A stretch of DNA of 18,081 nt from NIOZ-UU13 sp964417935 (GCA_964417935.1 CAYQKF010000107.1:1-18081); one strand, 5' to 3'; numbered from the stretch's first letter, positions 1-9,736 are shown. The notes: a model not told the origin generated them from the letters alone. Translations and numbers: made by a program.

Positions 1-1142
1 ATTCCGGGCTAAATGCCGCCGACACAATTGAAAACGCCGGCAACAAAAACCACACTAATGGTACGCCATTAACAATTTTGATTCCCAACCTGGACCGCCA
101 TTTCATTCACATCAAGCAATACCAGGACACCAACCGCACTCCTCGTCCCGGACATGCGTCTTACGCTTCATTTATGAAATACGGCCCCGATGATGATGCT
201 ATTGGTGCGGGCCTGTTCAGCGGACGCTATTCATCTACTATTGTAGCTGCCGGTTATGTGGCTAAAAAAGTTCTGAAAAAGTGCGGTATCGAAGTGTTTT
301 CTTATGTGAAAGAAATTGCCAGCGTGCGATGTCCCGACGTCTCTCACGAACAGGCACTTAAATATACCAGCGATTACAAAACAATGCGGTGTGACCTCGA
401 CCCGTTCTACCAGCAAATCTACGTCAAAGGCCGGATTAATATGGATATGAGATTTCTGGAAAAGACCAGGATATTGGCTGAGATTGAAAAGGAAATTGAC
501 GCCATTCGCAGTAAAGCTCCAAAAATGTCCCGAGAAAAGGTTCGTGACAAATACGGCGTACATTATGTTGTTAACTGTCCCGATATCGATGCCGCCGAAG
601 CTATGGTCGAAGCCTGCAATCGGATATCAGCCACGGGCGATTCAGCGGGCGGCGTAGTCCAGGTCATTGTAACCGGCGTTCCTGTGGGCCTCGGTGAGCC
701 GGTCTTTTATACACTCGACGCCGAACTCGGCAAAATGATGGGCATCGGCGCCGTAAAAGGCGTCGAGATCGGTGCCGGCTTTGCTGTCAAAGATATGACC
801 GGCAGCCAGAATAACGACCAGATGCGGGCAGAAAACGGTAAAGTTATCTTCGAGTCAAATAATGCCGGCGGTATTACAGGCGGCCTTACTACCGGCCAAC
901 CCATAATTGTCAGACTCACAGTTAAGCCCACGCCTACGATTGACAAACAACAAAAGACCATTGACAAGTATACCCTGGAGAATAAAGAGCTTGCTGCTAT
1001 CACCAGGCGTGACGCAACGATTGTAGGCCGTATCTGGCCGGTCGCTGAGAACTATACAGCAATGGTAATACTCGATCACCTGCTGATGCACTACGGCTAC
1101 CAAGCACTAAAGTTAAACCATCGCCGTACCGGCGACGGCTAA
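1..1142 (+). CDS. aroC: Chorismate synthase, 5'-truncated by the window edge
   Basis: Chorismate synthase converts 5-enolpyruvylshikimate-3-phosphate to chorismate, the last step of the shikimate pathway, using reduced FMN in the cytoplasm. The reading frame is open from base 3 (first residues SGLNAADTIENAG), so the true start lies outside the window; an internal ATT/TTG near 75-80 is not a credible start because the family motif NGTPLTILIPN begins before it. Visible signatures are RPGH with the conserved His, the segment FSGRYSSTIVAAG, GSQNND (canonical GSEHND), SNNAGGITGG, and VKPTPTIDKQQKTID. Near the C-terminus the usual RHDP appears as RRDAT, which keeps the Arg and Asp. The missing N-terminus should hold the other catalytic His (FGESHG). 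The FSGR segment replaces the common GGGRSSARET and marks a divergent sequence type. The gene converges on the giant protease gene with a 13-bp gap. Confidence 0.95.
   Translation, partial: SGLNAADTIENAGNKNHTNGTPLTILIPNLDRHFIHIKQYQDTNRTPRPGHASYASFMKYGPDDDAIGAGLFSGRYSSTIVAAGYVAKKVLKKCGIEVFSYVKEIASVRCPDVSHEQALKYTSDYKTMRCDLDPFYQQIYVKGRINMDMRFLEKTRILAEIEKEIDAIRSKAPKMSREKVRDKYGVHYVVNCPDIDAAEAMVEACNRISATGDSAGGVVQVIVTGVPVGLGEPVFYTLDAELGKMMGIGAVKGVEIGAGFAVKDMTGSQNNDQMRAENGKVIFESNNAGGITGGLTTGQPIIVRLTVKPTPTIDKQQKTIDKYTLENKELAAITRRDATIVGRIWPVAENYTAMVILDHLLMHYGYQALKLNHRRTGDG
1119..1138. terminator. Hairpin at the aroC/protease convergence, possible terminator
   Basis: TCGCCG (1121-1126) and CGGCGA (1130-1135) form a perfect 6-bp stem with a TAC loop, extended by C-G pairs beyond one A-C mismatch. 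It overlaps the last aroC codons and lies 20-40 bases past the protease stop codon. On the minus strand it is followed by a short T run (GGTTTAACTTT), so it could end the protease transcript. No strong T tract exists on the plus strand. It may simply be coding sequence that happens to pair. Confidence 0.3.
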
Positions 1143-1155
1143 ACTTGATAATTCA

Positions 1156-4100
1156 CTATTGTTGGTTCGCTGGTAGGGCTGCCATCACCTCCGACCAGGC
1201 GGTCTCGTTGCCGTACTGATCCCGTGCCCTGACGCGGAAACGAAGGCCTTGGCCTTGTCTGCCTACCAAGACAGTATATGTATTGGCAGCTTGCCAGCCA
1301 CTGCTAAAACCAGCTTCATCAACGCATTCGAAGAAATACTCCACGGCACCACTGGCATCAGTTGCTACTACTGCCGTCATAGTGGCATAGTAATCGAAAG
1401 TTCCGCCACCACCGAATATCTCCGTTGGTACGCCATTAGGATCAAATTGCATTGGGTTTGGTGTCGGAGGATTCGTCTCAATAGGAACAAGAGTCGTAGC
1501 GCAAGCTATAGGCGACCAAACCGTCTCGTTCTGATTGGGCGATTTATCCCTGGCTTTTACTCTATAGCAGTATTCGGTGTTTGGATCCAGGCCAGTGTCC
1601 GTATAATTCGGTTCATTCTGCCAACTGCTATCGTGTCCGCCGGCTGTAATGGCCTCGAAATAATACTCCACGCCACTATCATCGAAAACGGTGGTAGTAA
1701 CCATTAAAATTTCGGTCGTCGATATTGCATTTGGTTCCGTTTCCCAATCAGGTGCAGGTGCCGGCGGCGTAATGTCTTGTTCACCAGCAGAGGCGATGGT
1801 CGAGAAATCGGTCTCGTTTAGATTGGGTGATGTGTCACGAGCCTTCACTCTATAAGCGTATTTACCGGCAGTCAGGCCTCCATCTCTATATGTCGGGCTA
1901 TCTTGCCAGCCACTATCGTGACAATTGCCATAGACGCACTGGAAGTAGTACTGCACAGGCCAACCCCAGGTATCAAAGGCTGTCTTAGCAGTCATGATTA
2001 TTGACGAGGATGAGCTTACAAAAGGCTCTATTTCCCACTCACTTGGATTAGGAATTGGAGCATTGGTATCCTCGACGAGCCAGCAGTCGGTTAAGAATGC
2101 TAAGTCTTCGAATCCCACATGGGTATCAAATGTAAAGTCTGCACCACCACACCAAGCATTTCCCTCGTGGCAACCCACGTCGAGCCACCTCGACATAAAT
2201 ACCGCAAAGTCAGGGAAGCTAATGATGCCGTCAAAGATCAAGTCACAGAATCTACAAGGTTCTACCGTCTGACGGTGGTAGCCCATATCGACAATGCCGG
2301 TATCAGGCATTCCATCGGTGCGTGTGGTGAAGGCAAATAAGCCCGCTTTGAAGGCAAAGTCGCTACCAGCATTCACTGCTGGACTGTTCAGGCTAAGGTA
2401 GTATTCATCGAGCGGTCCAGTTACGAAAAATGGGTCTTGATCTATATTGCCAACTGACCAGTTGAATGTGCAACCATCATCAACTCTCACAGAACCTTGT
2501 CCCTCCTGGACGTCACTGAACAAGACTGTAAGCGTTGCGCACCTCGGGTCAAACTCGAAGCCAGTTCCTACCGCCATTTCGTACCCATCTAAAGCAAAGT
2601 TGTTCCAGAAGATGCTGTCGCGAACTTCACAGTTACTCTCATAGGAGCAATACAGTCCACCGCCGAAACCGCTGTTATTGGGGTCTCCAAAGCTGCCTGC
2701 AGCCGTGTTTTTGACGAGCGTACAATTTGCGATGATCGGCTCAGCCCGCCAGCTAACGGAGATTCCTCCACCGTCTCTACCAGCTACGTTGTCGGTAATC
2801 AAGCAATTTATGACCTGGGGAGAATTCGGATCTCCAGCTATATACAGGCCACCACCAGAAGTATTTGCAACATTGCGAGTAATTACGCTGTCACGAATCC
2901 GTCCCAGTGTAGCAAAGCAATATATCCCGCCGCCCTGGCCAACAACAGACGTGCTCAAGCCGTCAACACCTGCTAAGTTATCTTGAATTATACATCTGGT
3001 TATATTGGTGGCTGGAGAAACATCGCAATAAAGTCCACCTCCACGCAAGGCTGAATTAGAAACAATATTGCTGTCGGTTATTACCATATCTGCACCGACC
3101 CAATACATAGCACCACCTTCATTAGCTGCGACATTTTCAATAAATACTGTATTATCTACAGTTACTAAAGAATCCACCATGCCAAAAAGGGCTGCACCGC
3201 GGTTGGCTAAATTGCCGGCGAAATTGCAGTCCGCAATCATTATCGAACTGTTAGGATCACAAAGCAGCCCACCACCATCCTCGATAGCTGAGTTGCTGCT
3301 AAATGTACAATCAATCATTGTTGAGGTGCAGTTAGCATCATAATATATGCCACCACCTAAATTAGCTGAGTTGTCACCGAAGCTGCAGTGCTCGAATATT
3401 GGAGCACTATTGAAATCGCAGAAGGCTCCACCGCCGCCATCAGCAGAACAGTCAATAATTGTGCAGTTGATAAATGTCGGACTGCTGTTGACATCAACAA
3501 ATATGCCACCACCATTAGCGCCGGTGACATCGCAATTACTGATCGTGACGTTCCTAATCGTGGGGCTGCTGTTAGGATCAATATATATACCAGCACCACC
3601 TTCGCCGGTAAAGCTGCCATTGATTATGGTAAAGCCGTTTACCACTGTGTCAGAGTCTTCACCGCTATTGAATATAAAGCCTCGACCGCTTTGCTGACAG
3701 TCAATAATCGTCATCGCCACGACGTTTGGATCATCCGGATTTGTGCTGACCAACGTGATGTCTTTGCCGAGTAAGTTTATATTGCCATTGTAAGTGTCGG
3801 CAGCAACGACTAACGTCTCACCACCTCTCGCGTTATCAATTGACTGCTGGATAGCATCGCCTCCGCCTGATACCACAGTCGTGCCTCGCAGCTCAAACTC
3901 AACCGTGAAGGTTTTGTCAGAATCCATCACCACTTCAAGCTCCCTGTCGATCGAGACTAAAACATCATTGACATCAAACCATCCCTTGACGCGATAGCTA
4001 GAGTCAGGCATGGCTTTGACGGTAACGATTGCATTGCGGTTATAAGTAGTGGTTCCGCTCGGCTCAACAGTGCCGTTACCACCCACCACGGCAACCGTTA

Positions 4101-7100
4101 AATCTAACAGGTCGATGACATAATGGAATCCCATATCCACAATATCGACATCGCTGAAGCTATCCACACGCGTTGTATGTTTGTGCATAAGGACGTTGGG
4201 ATCGTTTACAGAAGCGCTTCCGGCATCAATGCAGGGGCTGTTCCTATCATGTCCAGTAGCGTTATGACTTAGAAAGTAACCGCTGACAAACAGCGGGTCT
4301 TCGTCGATGTTGCTGCTGAAGTCCCAGTTCAAAAAGCTACCTGTATCAACAAAGACAGCACCAGGATCAATCGTCTTGGCTCCATTAGGATCTTGCCAAC
4401 CCTCAACATTGGAATATGAGATATCAAGGGTTGCAGGTCTCTGGTCGAATTCAAAGCCGGTGCCGACAGCAATCTGATCTCCGGTGTCATTCGCGTCAAG
4501 TGGATCGGCTGAGTTATCCCAAAAGATACTGTCAATCACAGTGGCATAGCTTTCATAGGAGCAATACAGTCCGCCACCGTAGCCGGTGTCAAAACCTTCT
4601 CCTGTAACTAAATTGCCTGCAATCGTACAATTTGTAATTTTAGACTCGGAGTTCCAATCAGCGGATATACCTCCACCATCTCTGCCGGCAGAGTTTTCGA
4701 CTATGAGACAGCTCTTGATCCGCACCTCATCGCTGCCGCCAAAATAGATACCTCCGCCAGAGCCATTTGCGTCGTTATTGACGATACTGCAATCAGCGAT
4801 CAGGGCATTAGCATCAAAGCAATGTATTGCACCGCCTGCACCAGCTATCCCAATAGCATCATTTTCTCTGAAATTACTTCGGATAATTTCACCTGAGCCA
4901 CCAACAAAATACGCACCACCACCGTGGAATCCTGTATTTGCCACGAAGTTGCAGTCGCTAACTAATGGTTCTGCCCATTCCCAGTACATTGCCCCACCGA
5001 CGGTAGCTAAGTTATTATTGAAGGTGCAGTTATTAAAATTCGGCATCGCATCTTCAGCGAAGGCTACCGCACCACCATAACTTACATAGAAGCCCTCACT
5101 ATCAAGTTGTATATTAGGATCAGCTACATTATTACTGAACGTGCAGTTTTCAAATTCCGCTTCACTTTTTTCCTCAATGAAGAAGCCAAAGTCAAAAAAG
5201 TATTCTGGGTAAGGAGCGATGTATACGGCACCGCCTGAGTTGTCTATCAGCCAGCGTATGGTGGGCTCATACCGAAAGTTGGTTGGAGTTATGCCGCTGA
5301 TGCCGCAGGTGCCACTTTCGGTGCGATTATTAGTAAAAGTGCAGTTTACAAATGTTGGAGAACTGATTGCGTCGCAATATGCTGCACCGCCGTGGCCACT
5401 GTATTCCGTATAGAATTCGAAGGGGCCGAATTCGTAATCGGGGAATGGAAGGAAGGGATAATACCAACCGCCGCCTCGTCCACCAGGTCCCAATGGCTCA
5501 TCGTCACCATCACCGCCATCGCCGCCATTGCCGCCGGTAGCGGTGCAGTTGTCAAAAGTACAATTTATGACGTCTGGATTACTACCTTCCAGGCAGGCCA
5601 ATCCACCGCCGTAGCCCCCGCCTGGCCAGCCACCATGTCCACCAGCAGGATGATCATCGTCACCATTTGCTCCATTGCCGCCATTGCCACCGTCGGCGCT
5701 GCAATCGGTAATTACGCAGTTCTTAATAGTCGGAGAGGCCAAATAGCAAAGTATTGCCGAGCCGTAGACACTCGTCCCGGGGACACCATCATAATAACCC
5801 TGGTTGGGATTGCCATTTTGTCCATTAAAACCTACAAGATTGAATCCCCTAATGGTAAGACCATTCAAAACTGCATCAGGGCCAACTTCGTAAAAATAGA
5901 AACCAACTCCATTACCGCCGTCGGGACCAGCCGGCTGCGCTTCAACAATTGTTCGAGCAACAACATTAGGATCATCTGGATTGGCGCTGGTTATAGTAAT
6001 GGTTTTGTAAATGGAATGACCTTGGACAGTCAGATATGGCTCGTCTGATGGGGCAACTACAATTATATCCCCATCGTTCGCATCGTCGATAGCAAACTGG
6101 ATACTGGTGTAGTCGCCGGGAACATCCAGAGTTCGCGGCGCATAGAACGTAACTTCAACCTCCTTATATTCTCTGCCTTGCGGGTCTATCATAAAGGGCA
6201 CGCTCATAGTTACTGTATTAGTGCGCAAAGTTAAGAAGTCATCGTCTGAGCCGTTCCATATAATCCGGTTAGCTGGATCAACTGGAATAGCAGTCAGTTC
6301 GACCACCGTACCCCGTGGATATTGGCCGCCCCTTGGGTTCACAGTACCGTTACCTCCGACAACTCGGGTACGCAAGGTTACTAAAATAGTCTCAAATGCC
6401 ACGGTAACGGTTTTGTGCGAATCCATGGTGACGATATTCTTCTGAACTACAGCGATGTCCCCGGTGCTGGTCATATCAATACGAGTATCATAATCAGTCC
6501 CATTCCAGGACTTAAACTGATAGACGTTCGGGTCGTTAGGACTTGCTACGAGAGGTACTTGACTGTACTGGAAATAAGCATAAGGACTGCCAGCCTGGTC
6601 CGGGCTAATTGAACCTTTACCAACCGGGACAACACCTGTAAACAAAATATACATCTGGGGTGGATTAGGGTCATTGTAATGATAGCCAATATCAACGCGT
6701 CCTGAATCCTTATGACCATTTTGATCCGCTAAGTTATCCGTACGAGTCGAATACAGATGCATTCCAAGCGACTCTGCATCGGCGCTGCCTGCGTCCACAG
6801 CAGGACTGGTAGCATCCTCAGGGTTAAGATTCGGATCTACGATCTGCCCGTTGGCGTCTAAAACCTGCCCCGCTTCATACTGACTGAGGTAGAAATTGCC
6901 CAGTCGGCCTGGCACAAACATGGGATTACCACTAAAGCTGTTACCACCAGAGACAACATTATTGAAAGAAGTACTATCTGCACTGTAGACCTTATCGCTG
7001 TCTTTGTCATAGTAATCACCGCGAGAGTTTTTATAGAAAAGACAGAACGCTACAGCGGGGTCAGAATCCTGGTCTTGCTCATAGATTGCAATATCATTAT

Positions 7101-9603
7101 TACCATTAAATATACAGTTAGTTATAACAGGCTTTGAATCCTCTGCGCAGTACACAGCGCCGCCTAATCCATCGAAATCATTTCCGGAGTTGCCTACAAA
7201 CGTACAGTTAGTGATGACCGGTGAAGCATTCGCACAGAATATACCGCCGCCGTCCCAGCTATCGACGGTATTGTTGATTATAAGACAGTTCTTAACCAGC
7301 GTGGATGTGCCATTGCAATAGATTCCGCCGCCATCATAATCAGCGATGTTGTTGCTTATAGTGCAGTTTCTAAGACTTGGTTCCGAGCCGATATCACAAT
7401 AGATACCACCACCGTCCCATCCCGTTGTATTGTCGGTAATCGTGCAGTCGCTAATTTGAGGCGAGCTGGTAACACAATAGATACCGCCACCCGGCCATTG
7501 CGCTGCATTACCGCTAATAGTGGAACCAGTAATGTTCAGGCTTGAATCCTGACCGCAATAGATGCCGCCGCCATTCGCTCCTGATGTGTTATCAGCGATT
7601 GTACAGTTGCTAATATTGGGTTCTGAATCGTTAGCGCAATAGATACCGCCACCGTTCTGTTCCGCAGAATTACTGGTGATTATACAGTTGATGATATTGG
7701 GATCTGAGTTGCCGTCGCAAAAGATACCGGCACCACTCTCTTCGGTTGTACTCTCAGTGATTGTACAGTCGGAAAGTTCAGGTGAAGAATTGAAACAATA
7801 AATACCTCTGTCTGCATTCCGAGTAACTACACAGTCTGTAACTCGCGGCGAGGAGTTTTCAACGTGAATACCTTCGTCACCGTCGGTAATGGTAAAGCCT
7901 GACAGAAGGGTTCCGGCACCTTCACCATCGTCGAAGTTCACGACGATACCGACTTCAAAAAGGGCGGAGATAAAAGTATTTGATGGTGAAACTACACCAT
8001 AATCCGGAGGAGCATTGACATCTCCGCTGCTCACCGTAATTTTCTTGCCGAGGAAATCTATAGATTCAATATACCAGTAATTTGCATCGGCTATCAGCTC
8101 ATCCCCATCTATGGCAGCATTTATCGCTTCCTGAATACTTCCATATCTAACATCTGTTCTCGTATTCAAGACCACTCCCAGCCTTGCCATATGCAAAGCA
8201 TTGAAAAGGTTAAGTCGGCCTTCCGAGACACATAGATCCGGCAAAGTCCGGTCAACTGCGCGCATGAGTATTAACTTTACCTGGATAGGTATTAAAGCAG
8301 GGTTGAGCGTCTTGAGCAGTGCACAGGCACCGGATACGTGAGGAGCAGCCATTGATGTGCCGCTGGAGAACGCATAATCTGTGGGGATACCGTTATCGCT
8401 CATCGACTCTGTCTCTTCCGTTGGTGTAGTACTGAGAATAGCAACGCCCGGAGCACCTAAATCCACGTCTTCAAGACCGTAATTGGAGAACACAGCCATG
8501 TTGTCAAAGTGGTCTGTCGCCATTACGGAAATGATGTTGTCCAGATCATAGCCTGCAGGAAACGAAGCGAAGGGAAAAGCGTCATTTCCTGCCGAAGCCA
8601 CAAAAATTACCTCCGCATCCCCAGCGGCGGCAATGGCATCATATTCCGCCTGGCTATAGCCGTATCCTCCATATGAGGCATTTATAATACTGGCGCCTTT
8701 ATTAACAGCATAACGAATTGCTTCAATTGCGGCATCCGTATAAACAACACCGTTAACATCGCCCACTTTAAGGGCCATCAGTTTGACACTCCAGCAAACG
8801 CCGGCAATACCTTCCTCATTGTTGCCCACTGCGCCAATGATTCCAGCTACGTGAGTGCCGTGGAAATGGTCATCCATGGGGTCACCATCATCATTTACAA
8901 AGTCATAGCCAAAAATATCATCGTTATAGCCATTACCGTCATCATCAACATCGTTAATATCGTTCGGATCAAAGATACCGGGCTCGTTGACCTCCCCATC
9001 ATTTATCCACATATTATCTATAAGGTCGGGATGATTATAATCAATGCCTGAGTCGGCAACTGCGACGATGATATCAGTGGCATTTAGGATGTCCCAGGCC
9101 TCTGGTGCATCAATGTCGGCATCGGGAAGTCCCAAAGTCTGACCGACGTTATCCAAGGCCCACTGCTCAAAAAATCTGGGGTCGTTAGGAATAACCGCCA
9201 GCTTCATTTTGTAGTTTGGCTGAGCGTAAAAAATGTCAGACGACCGATTAAATCGGATAACAGCATCCAGAACTGATACGCCCTCAGGTATCATTACAAG
9301 GGTTAAGCCGGGCACAAGCTGGTCATATTCTTTATCCACATAACAACCGTTAATGATAGAATCTGAAATCGTACTTCTTACAGCACGTGTTGTTCGTGGA
9401 CCACTAAGCTGTTGGCCTGTCCCGTTCATAAAACGAACCACTATTTCGCCCTGCTTATAATGGGTACCATTTTCAAGCTCCCCGCCTGATGTGACAATTG
9501 ACCAATCCTCTGGCTGTGCGAAGACAGCTTGCGCGCAGAGCAAAATTAATAAGCTAACCACGACCTCCAATATTACATGTGGTGTACGAACTTGTCGCTT
9601 CAT
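1156..9603 (-). CDS. Giant secreted subtilisin-like (S8) protease with three beta-helix modules
   Basis: This 2815-residue protein is probably exported and cell-surface or extracellular. I chose the ATG at 9603 over the upstream TTG at 9645 because it opens a classic signal peptide (MKRQ, then a hydrophobic run ending in AVFAQ). Residues about 40-135 look like an S8 propeptide. The catalytic triad is Asp184 (ADSGIDYNHPDL), His248 (HGTHVAG) and Ser417 (GTSMAAPH), with oxyanion Asn340 (SAGND), so the enzyme looks active. Beta-helix modules follow at about 8175-6660, 6130-4130 and 3890-2290, each opening with a pectate-lyase-like SIQ/AIQ segment and built of GGGIYC...NCTI coils. InlB-like modules (VVGGNGTV) lie at 6655-6150 and 4110-3890. 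A degenerate dockerin-like pair lies at about 2255-2065, then three Fn3-like repeats (YRVKARD) to the end. I see no LPXTG, PEP-CTERM or autotransporter barrel. The gene lies 133 bp downstream of the secretin gene. Substrate unknown. Confidence 0.93.
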   Translation of the reverse strand: MKRQVRTPHVILEVVVSLLILLCAQAVFAQPEDWSIVTSGGELENGTHYKQGEIVVRFMNGTGQQLSGPRTTRAVRSTISDSIINGCYVDKEYDQLVPGLTLVMIPEGVSVLDAVIRFNRSSDIFYAQPNYKMKLAVIPNDPRFFEQWALDNVGQTLGLPDADIDAPEAWDILNATDIIVAVADSGIDYNHPDLIDNMWINDGEVNEPGIFDPNDINDVDDDGNGYNDDIFGYDFVNDDGDPMDDHFHGTHVAGIIGAVGNNEEGIAGVCWSVKLMALKVGDVNGVVYTDAAIEAIRYAVNKGASIINASYGGYGYSQAEYDAIAAAGDAEVIFVASAGNDAFPFASFPAGYDLDNIISVMATDHFDNMAVFSNYGLEDVDLGAPGVAILSTTPTEETESMSDNGIPTDYAFSSGTSMAAPHVSGACALLKTLNPALIPIQVKLILMRAVDRTLPDLCVSEGRLNLFNALHMARLGVVLNTRTDVRYGSIQEAINAAIDGDELIADANYWYIESIDFLGKKITVSSGDVNAPPDYGVVSPSNTFISALFEVGIVVNFDDGEGAGTLLSGFTITDGDEGIHVENSSPRVTDCVVTRNADRGIYCFNSSPELSDCTITESTTEESGAGIFCDGNSDPNIINCIITSNSAEQNGGGIYCANDSEPNISNCTIADNTSGANGGGIYCGQDSSLNITGSTISGNAAQWPGGGIYCVTSSPQISDCTITDNTTGWDGGGIYCDIGSEPSLRNCTISNNIADYDGGGIYCNGTSTLVKNCLIINNTVDSWDGGGIFCANASPVITNCTFVGNSGNDFDGLGGAVYCAEDSKPVITNCIFNGNNDIAIYEQDQDSDPAVAFCLFYKNSRGDYYDKDSDKVYSADSTSFNNVVSGGNSFSGNPMFVPGRLGNFYLSQYEAGQVLDANGQIVDPNLNPEDATSPAVDAGSADAESLGMHLYSTRTDNLADQNGHKDSGRVDIGYHYNDPNPPQMYILFTGVVPVGKGSISPDQAGSPYAYFQYSQVPLVASPNDPNVYQFKSWNGTDYDTRIDMTSTGDIAVVQKNIVTMDSHKTVTVAFETILVTLRTRVVGGNGTVNPRGGQYPRGTVVELTAIPVDPANRIIWNGSDDDFLTLRTNTVTMSVPFMIDPQGREYKEVEVTFYAPRTLDVPGDYTSIQFAIDDANDGDIIVVAPSDEPYLTVQGHSIYKTITITSANPDDPNVVARTIVEAQPAGPDGGNGVGFYFYEVGPDAVLNGLTIRGFNLVGFNGQNGNPNQGYYDGVPGTSVYGSAILCYLASPTIKNCVITDCSADGGNGGNGANGDDDHPAGGHGGWPGGGYGGGLACLEGSNPDVINCTFDNCTATGGNGGDGGDGDDEPLGPGGRGGGWYYPFLPFPDYEFGPFEFYTEYSGHGGAAYCDAISSPTFVNCTFTNNRTESGTCGISGITPTNFRYEPTIRWLIDNSGGAVYIAPYPEYFFDFGFFIEEKSEAEFENCTFSNNVADPNIQLDSEGFYVSYGGAVAFAEDAMPNFNNCTFNNNLATVGGAMYWEWAEPLVSDCNFVANTGFHGGGAYFVGGSGEIIRSNFRENDAIGIAGAGGAIHCFDANALIADCSIVNNDANGSGGGIYFGGSDEVRIKSCLIVENSAGRDGGGISADWNSESKITNCTIAGNLVTGEGFDTGYGGGLYCSYESYATVIDSIFWDNSADPLDANDTGDQIAVGTGFEFDQRPATLDISYSNVEGWQDPNGAKTIDPGAVFVDTGSFLNWDFSSNIDEDPLFVSGYFLSHNATGHDRNSPCIDAGSASVNDPNVLMHKHTTRVDSFSDVDIVDMGFHYVIDLLDLTVAVVGGNGTVEPSGTTTYNRNAIVTVKAMPDSSYRVKGWFDVNDVLVSIDRELEVVMDSDKTFTVEFELRGTTVVSGGGDAIQQSIDNARGGETLVVAADTYNGNINLLGKDITLVSTNPDDPNVVAMTIIDCQQSGRGFIFNSGEDSDTVVNGFTIINGSFTGEGGAGIYIDPNSSPTIRNVTISNCDVTGANGGGIFVDVNSSPTFINCTIIDCSADGGGGAFCDFNSAPIFEHCSFGDNSANLGGGIYYDANCTSTMIDCTFSSNSAIEDGGGLLCDPNSSIMIADCNFAGNLANRGAALFGMVDSLVTVDNTVFIENVAANEGGAMYWVGADMVITDSNIVSNSALRGGGLYCDVSPATNITRCIIQDNLAGVDGLSTSVVGQGGGIYCFATLGRIRDSVITRNVANTSGGGLYIAGDPNSPQVINCLITDNVAGRDGGGISVSWRAEPIIANCTLVKNTAAGSFGDPNNSGFGGGLYCSYESNCEVRDSIFWNNFALDGYEMAVGTGFEFDPRCATLTVLFSDVQEGQGSVRVDDGCTFNWSVGNIDQDPFFVTGPLDEYYLSLNSPAVNAGSDFAFKAGLFAFTTRTDGMPDTGIVDMGYHRQTVEPCRFCDLIFDGIISFPDFAVFMSRWLDVGCHEGNAWCGGADFTFDTHVGFEDLAFLTDCWLVEDTNAPIPNPSEWEIEPFVSSSSSIIMTAKTAFDTWGWPVQYYFQCVYGNCHDSGWQDSPTYRDGGLTAGKYAYRVKARDTSPNLNETDFSTIASAGEQDITPPAPAPDWETEPNAISTTEILMVTTTVFDDSGVEYYFEAITAGGHDSSWQNEPNYTDTGLDPNTEYCYRVKARDKSPNQNETVWSPIACATTLVPIETNPPTPNPMQFDPNGVPTEIFGGGGTFDYYATMTAVVATDASGAVEYFFECVDEAGFSSGWQAANTYTVLVGRQGQGLRFRVRARDQYGNETAWSEVMAALPANQQ
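7190..7760 (-). repeat. Tandem ~80-nt coding repeats of beta-helix module 1
   Basis: Within the protease gene the motif CAATA, followed by a codon-level match to GGGIYC, starts at 7316, 7397, 7475, 7556 and 7637, a spacing of 78-81 nt (26-27 residues). Each unit encodes one coil pattern of the type GGGIYC..S.P.I.NCTI..N. The preserved nucleotide similarity suggests expansion by unit duplication. These are protein repeats, not a CRISPR array: the 'spacers' are also repeated and in frame. Confidence 0.85.
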
Positions 9604-9643
9604 GCTCGCAATTCCAAAAAATGGTAATTGGTTAAATAAATTC

Positions 9644-9724
9644 AAAAATCAAAGTGTAAAGTGTAAAGTTGAGGAAGTCATCCCGAAGTACTTCTGGATT
9701 CCACAATTTTAATTTTTGATTTTT
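9644..9724. repeat. Nested inverted repeat in the secretin-protease gap
   Basis: The 133-bp gap 9604-9736 holds no gene. AAAAATCAAA (9644-9653) is the exact inverse of TTTGATTTTT (9715-9724). Between them are two tandem copies of GTGTAAA (9654-9667) and a 20-bp near-palindrome (9680-9699) centred on GAAGTACTTC with one mismatched pair. The nested layout resembles a small mobile-type intergenic element more than a simple terminator. If transcribed it could form an RNA hairpin between two co-oriented genes and affect read-through or mRNA stability. Confidence 0.6.
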
Positions 9725-9736
9725 TCGTATTGCCAA

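Noticed and set aside
1156..1500. Search for a cell-surface anchor or autotransporter barrel at the protease C-terminus
   Set aside because: The C-terminus is Fn3-like and ends in ALPANQQ; no LPXTG, PEP-CTERM, barrel or terminal hydrophobic segment is present.
1249..1707. 152-codon open frame on the plus strand
   Set aside because: It is antisense to the Fn3-like repeats of the protease, with no start signal or recognisable domain.
5392..6048. 218-codon open frame on the plus strand
   Set aside because: It is antisense to the second beta-helix module; its composition mirrors the repeats on the other strand and it shows no family motif or ribosome site.
7190..7760. Regular ~80-nt repeats resembling a CRISPR array
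   Set aside because: They lie in frame inside a long coding region and encode beta-helix coils; the intervening parts are themselves similar, unlike spacers.
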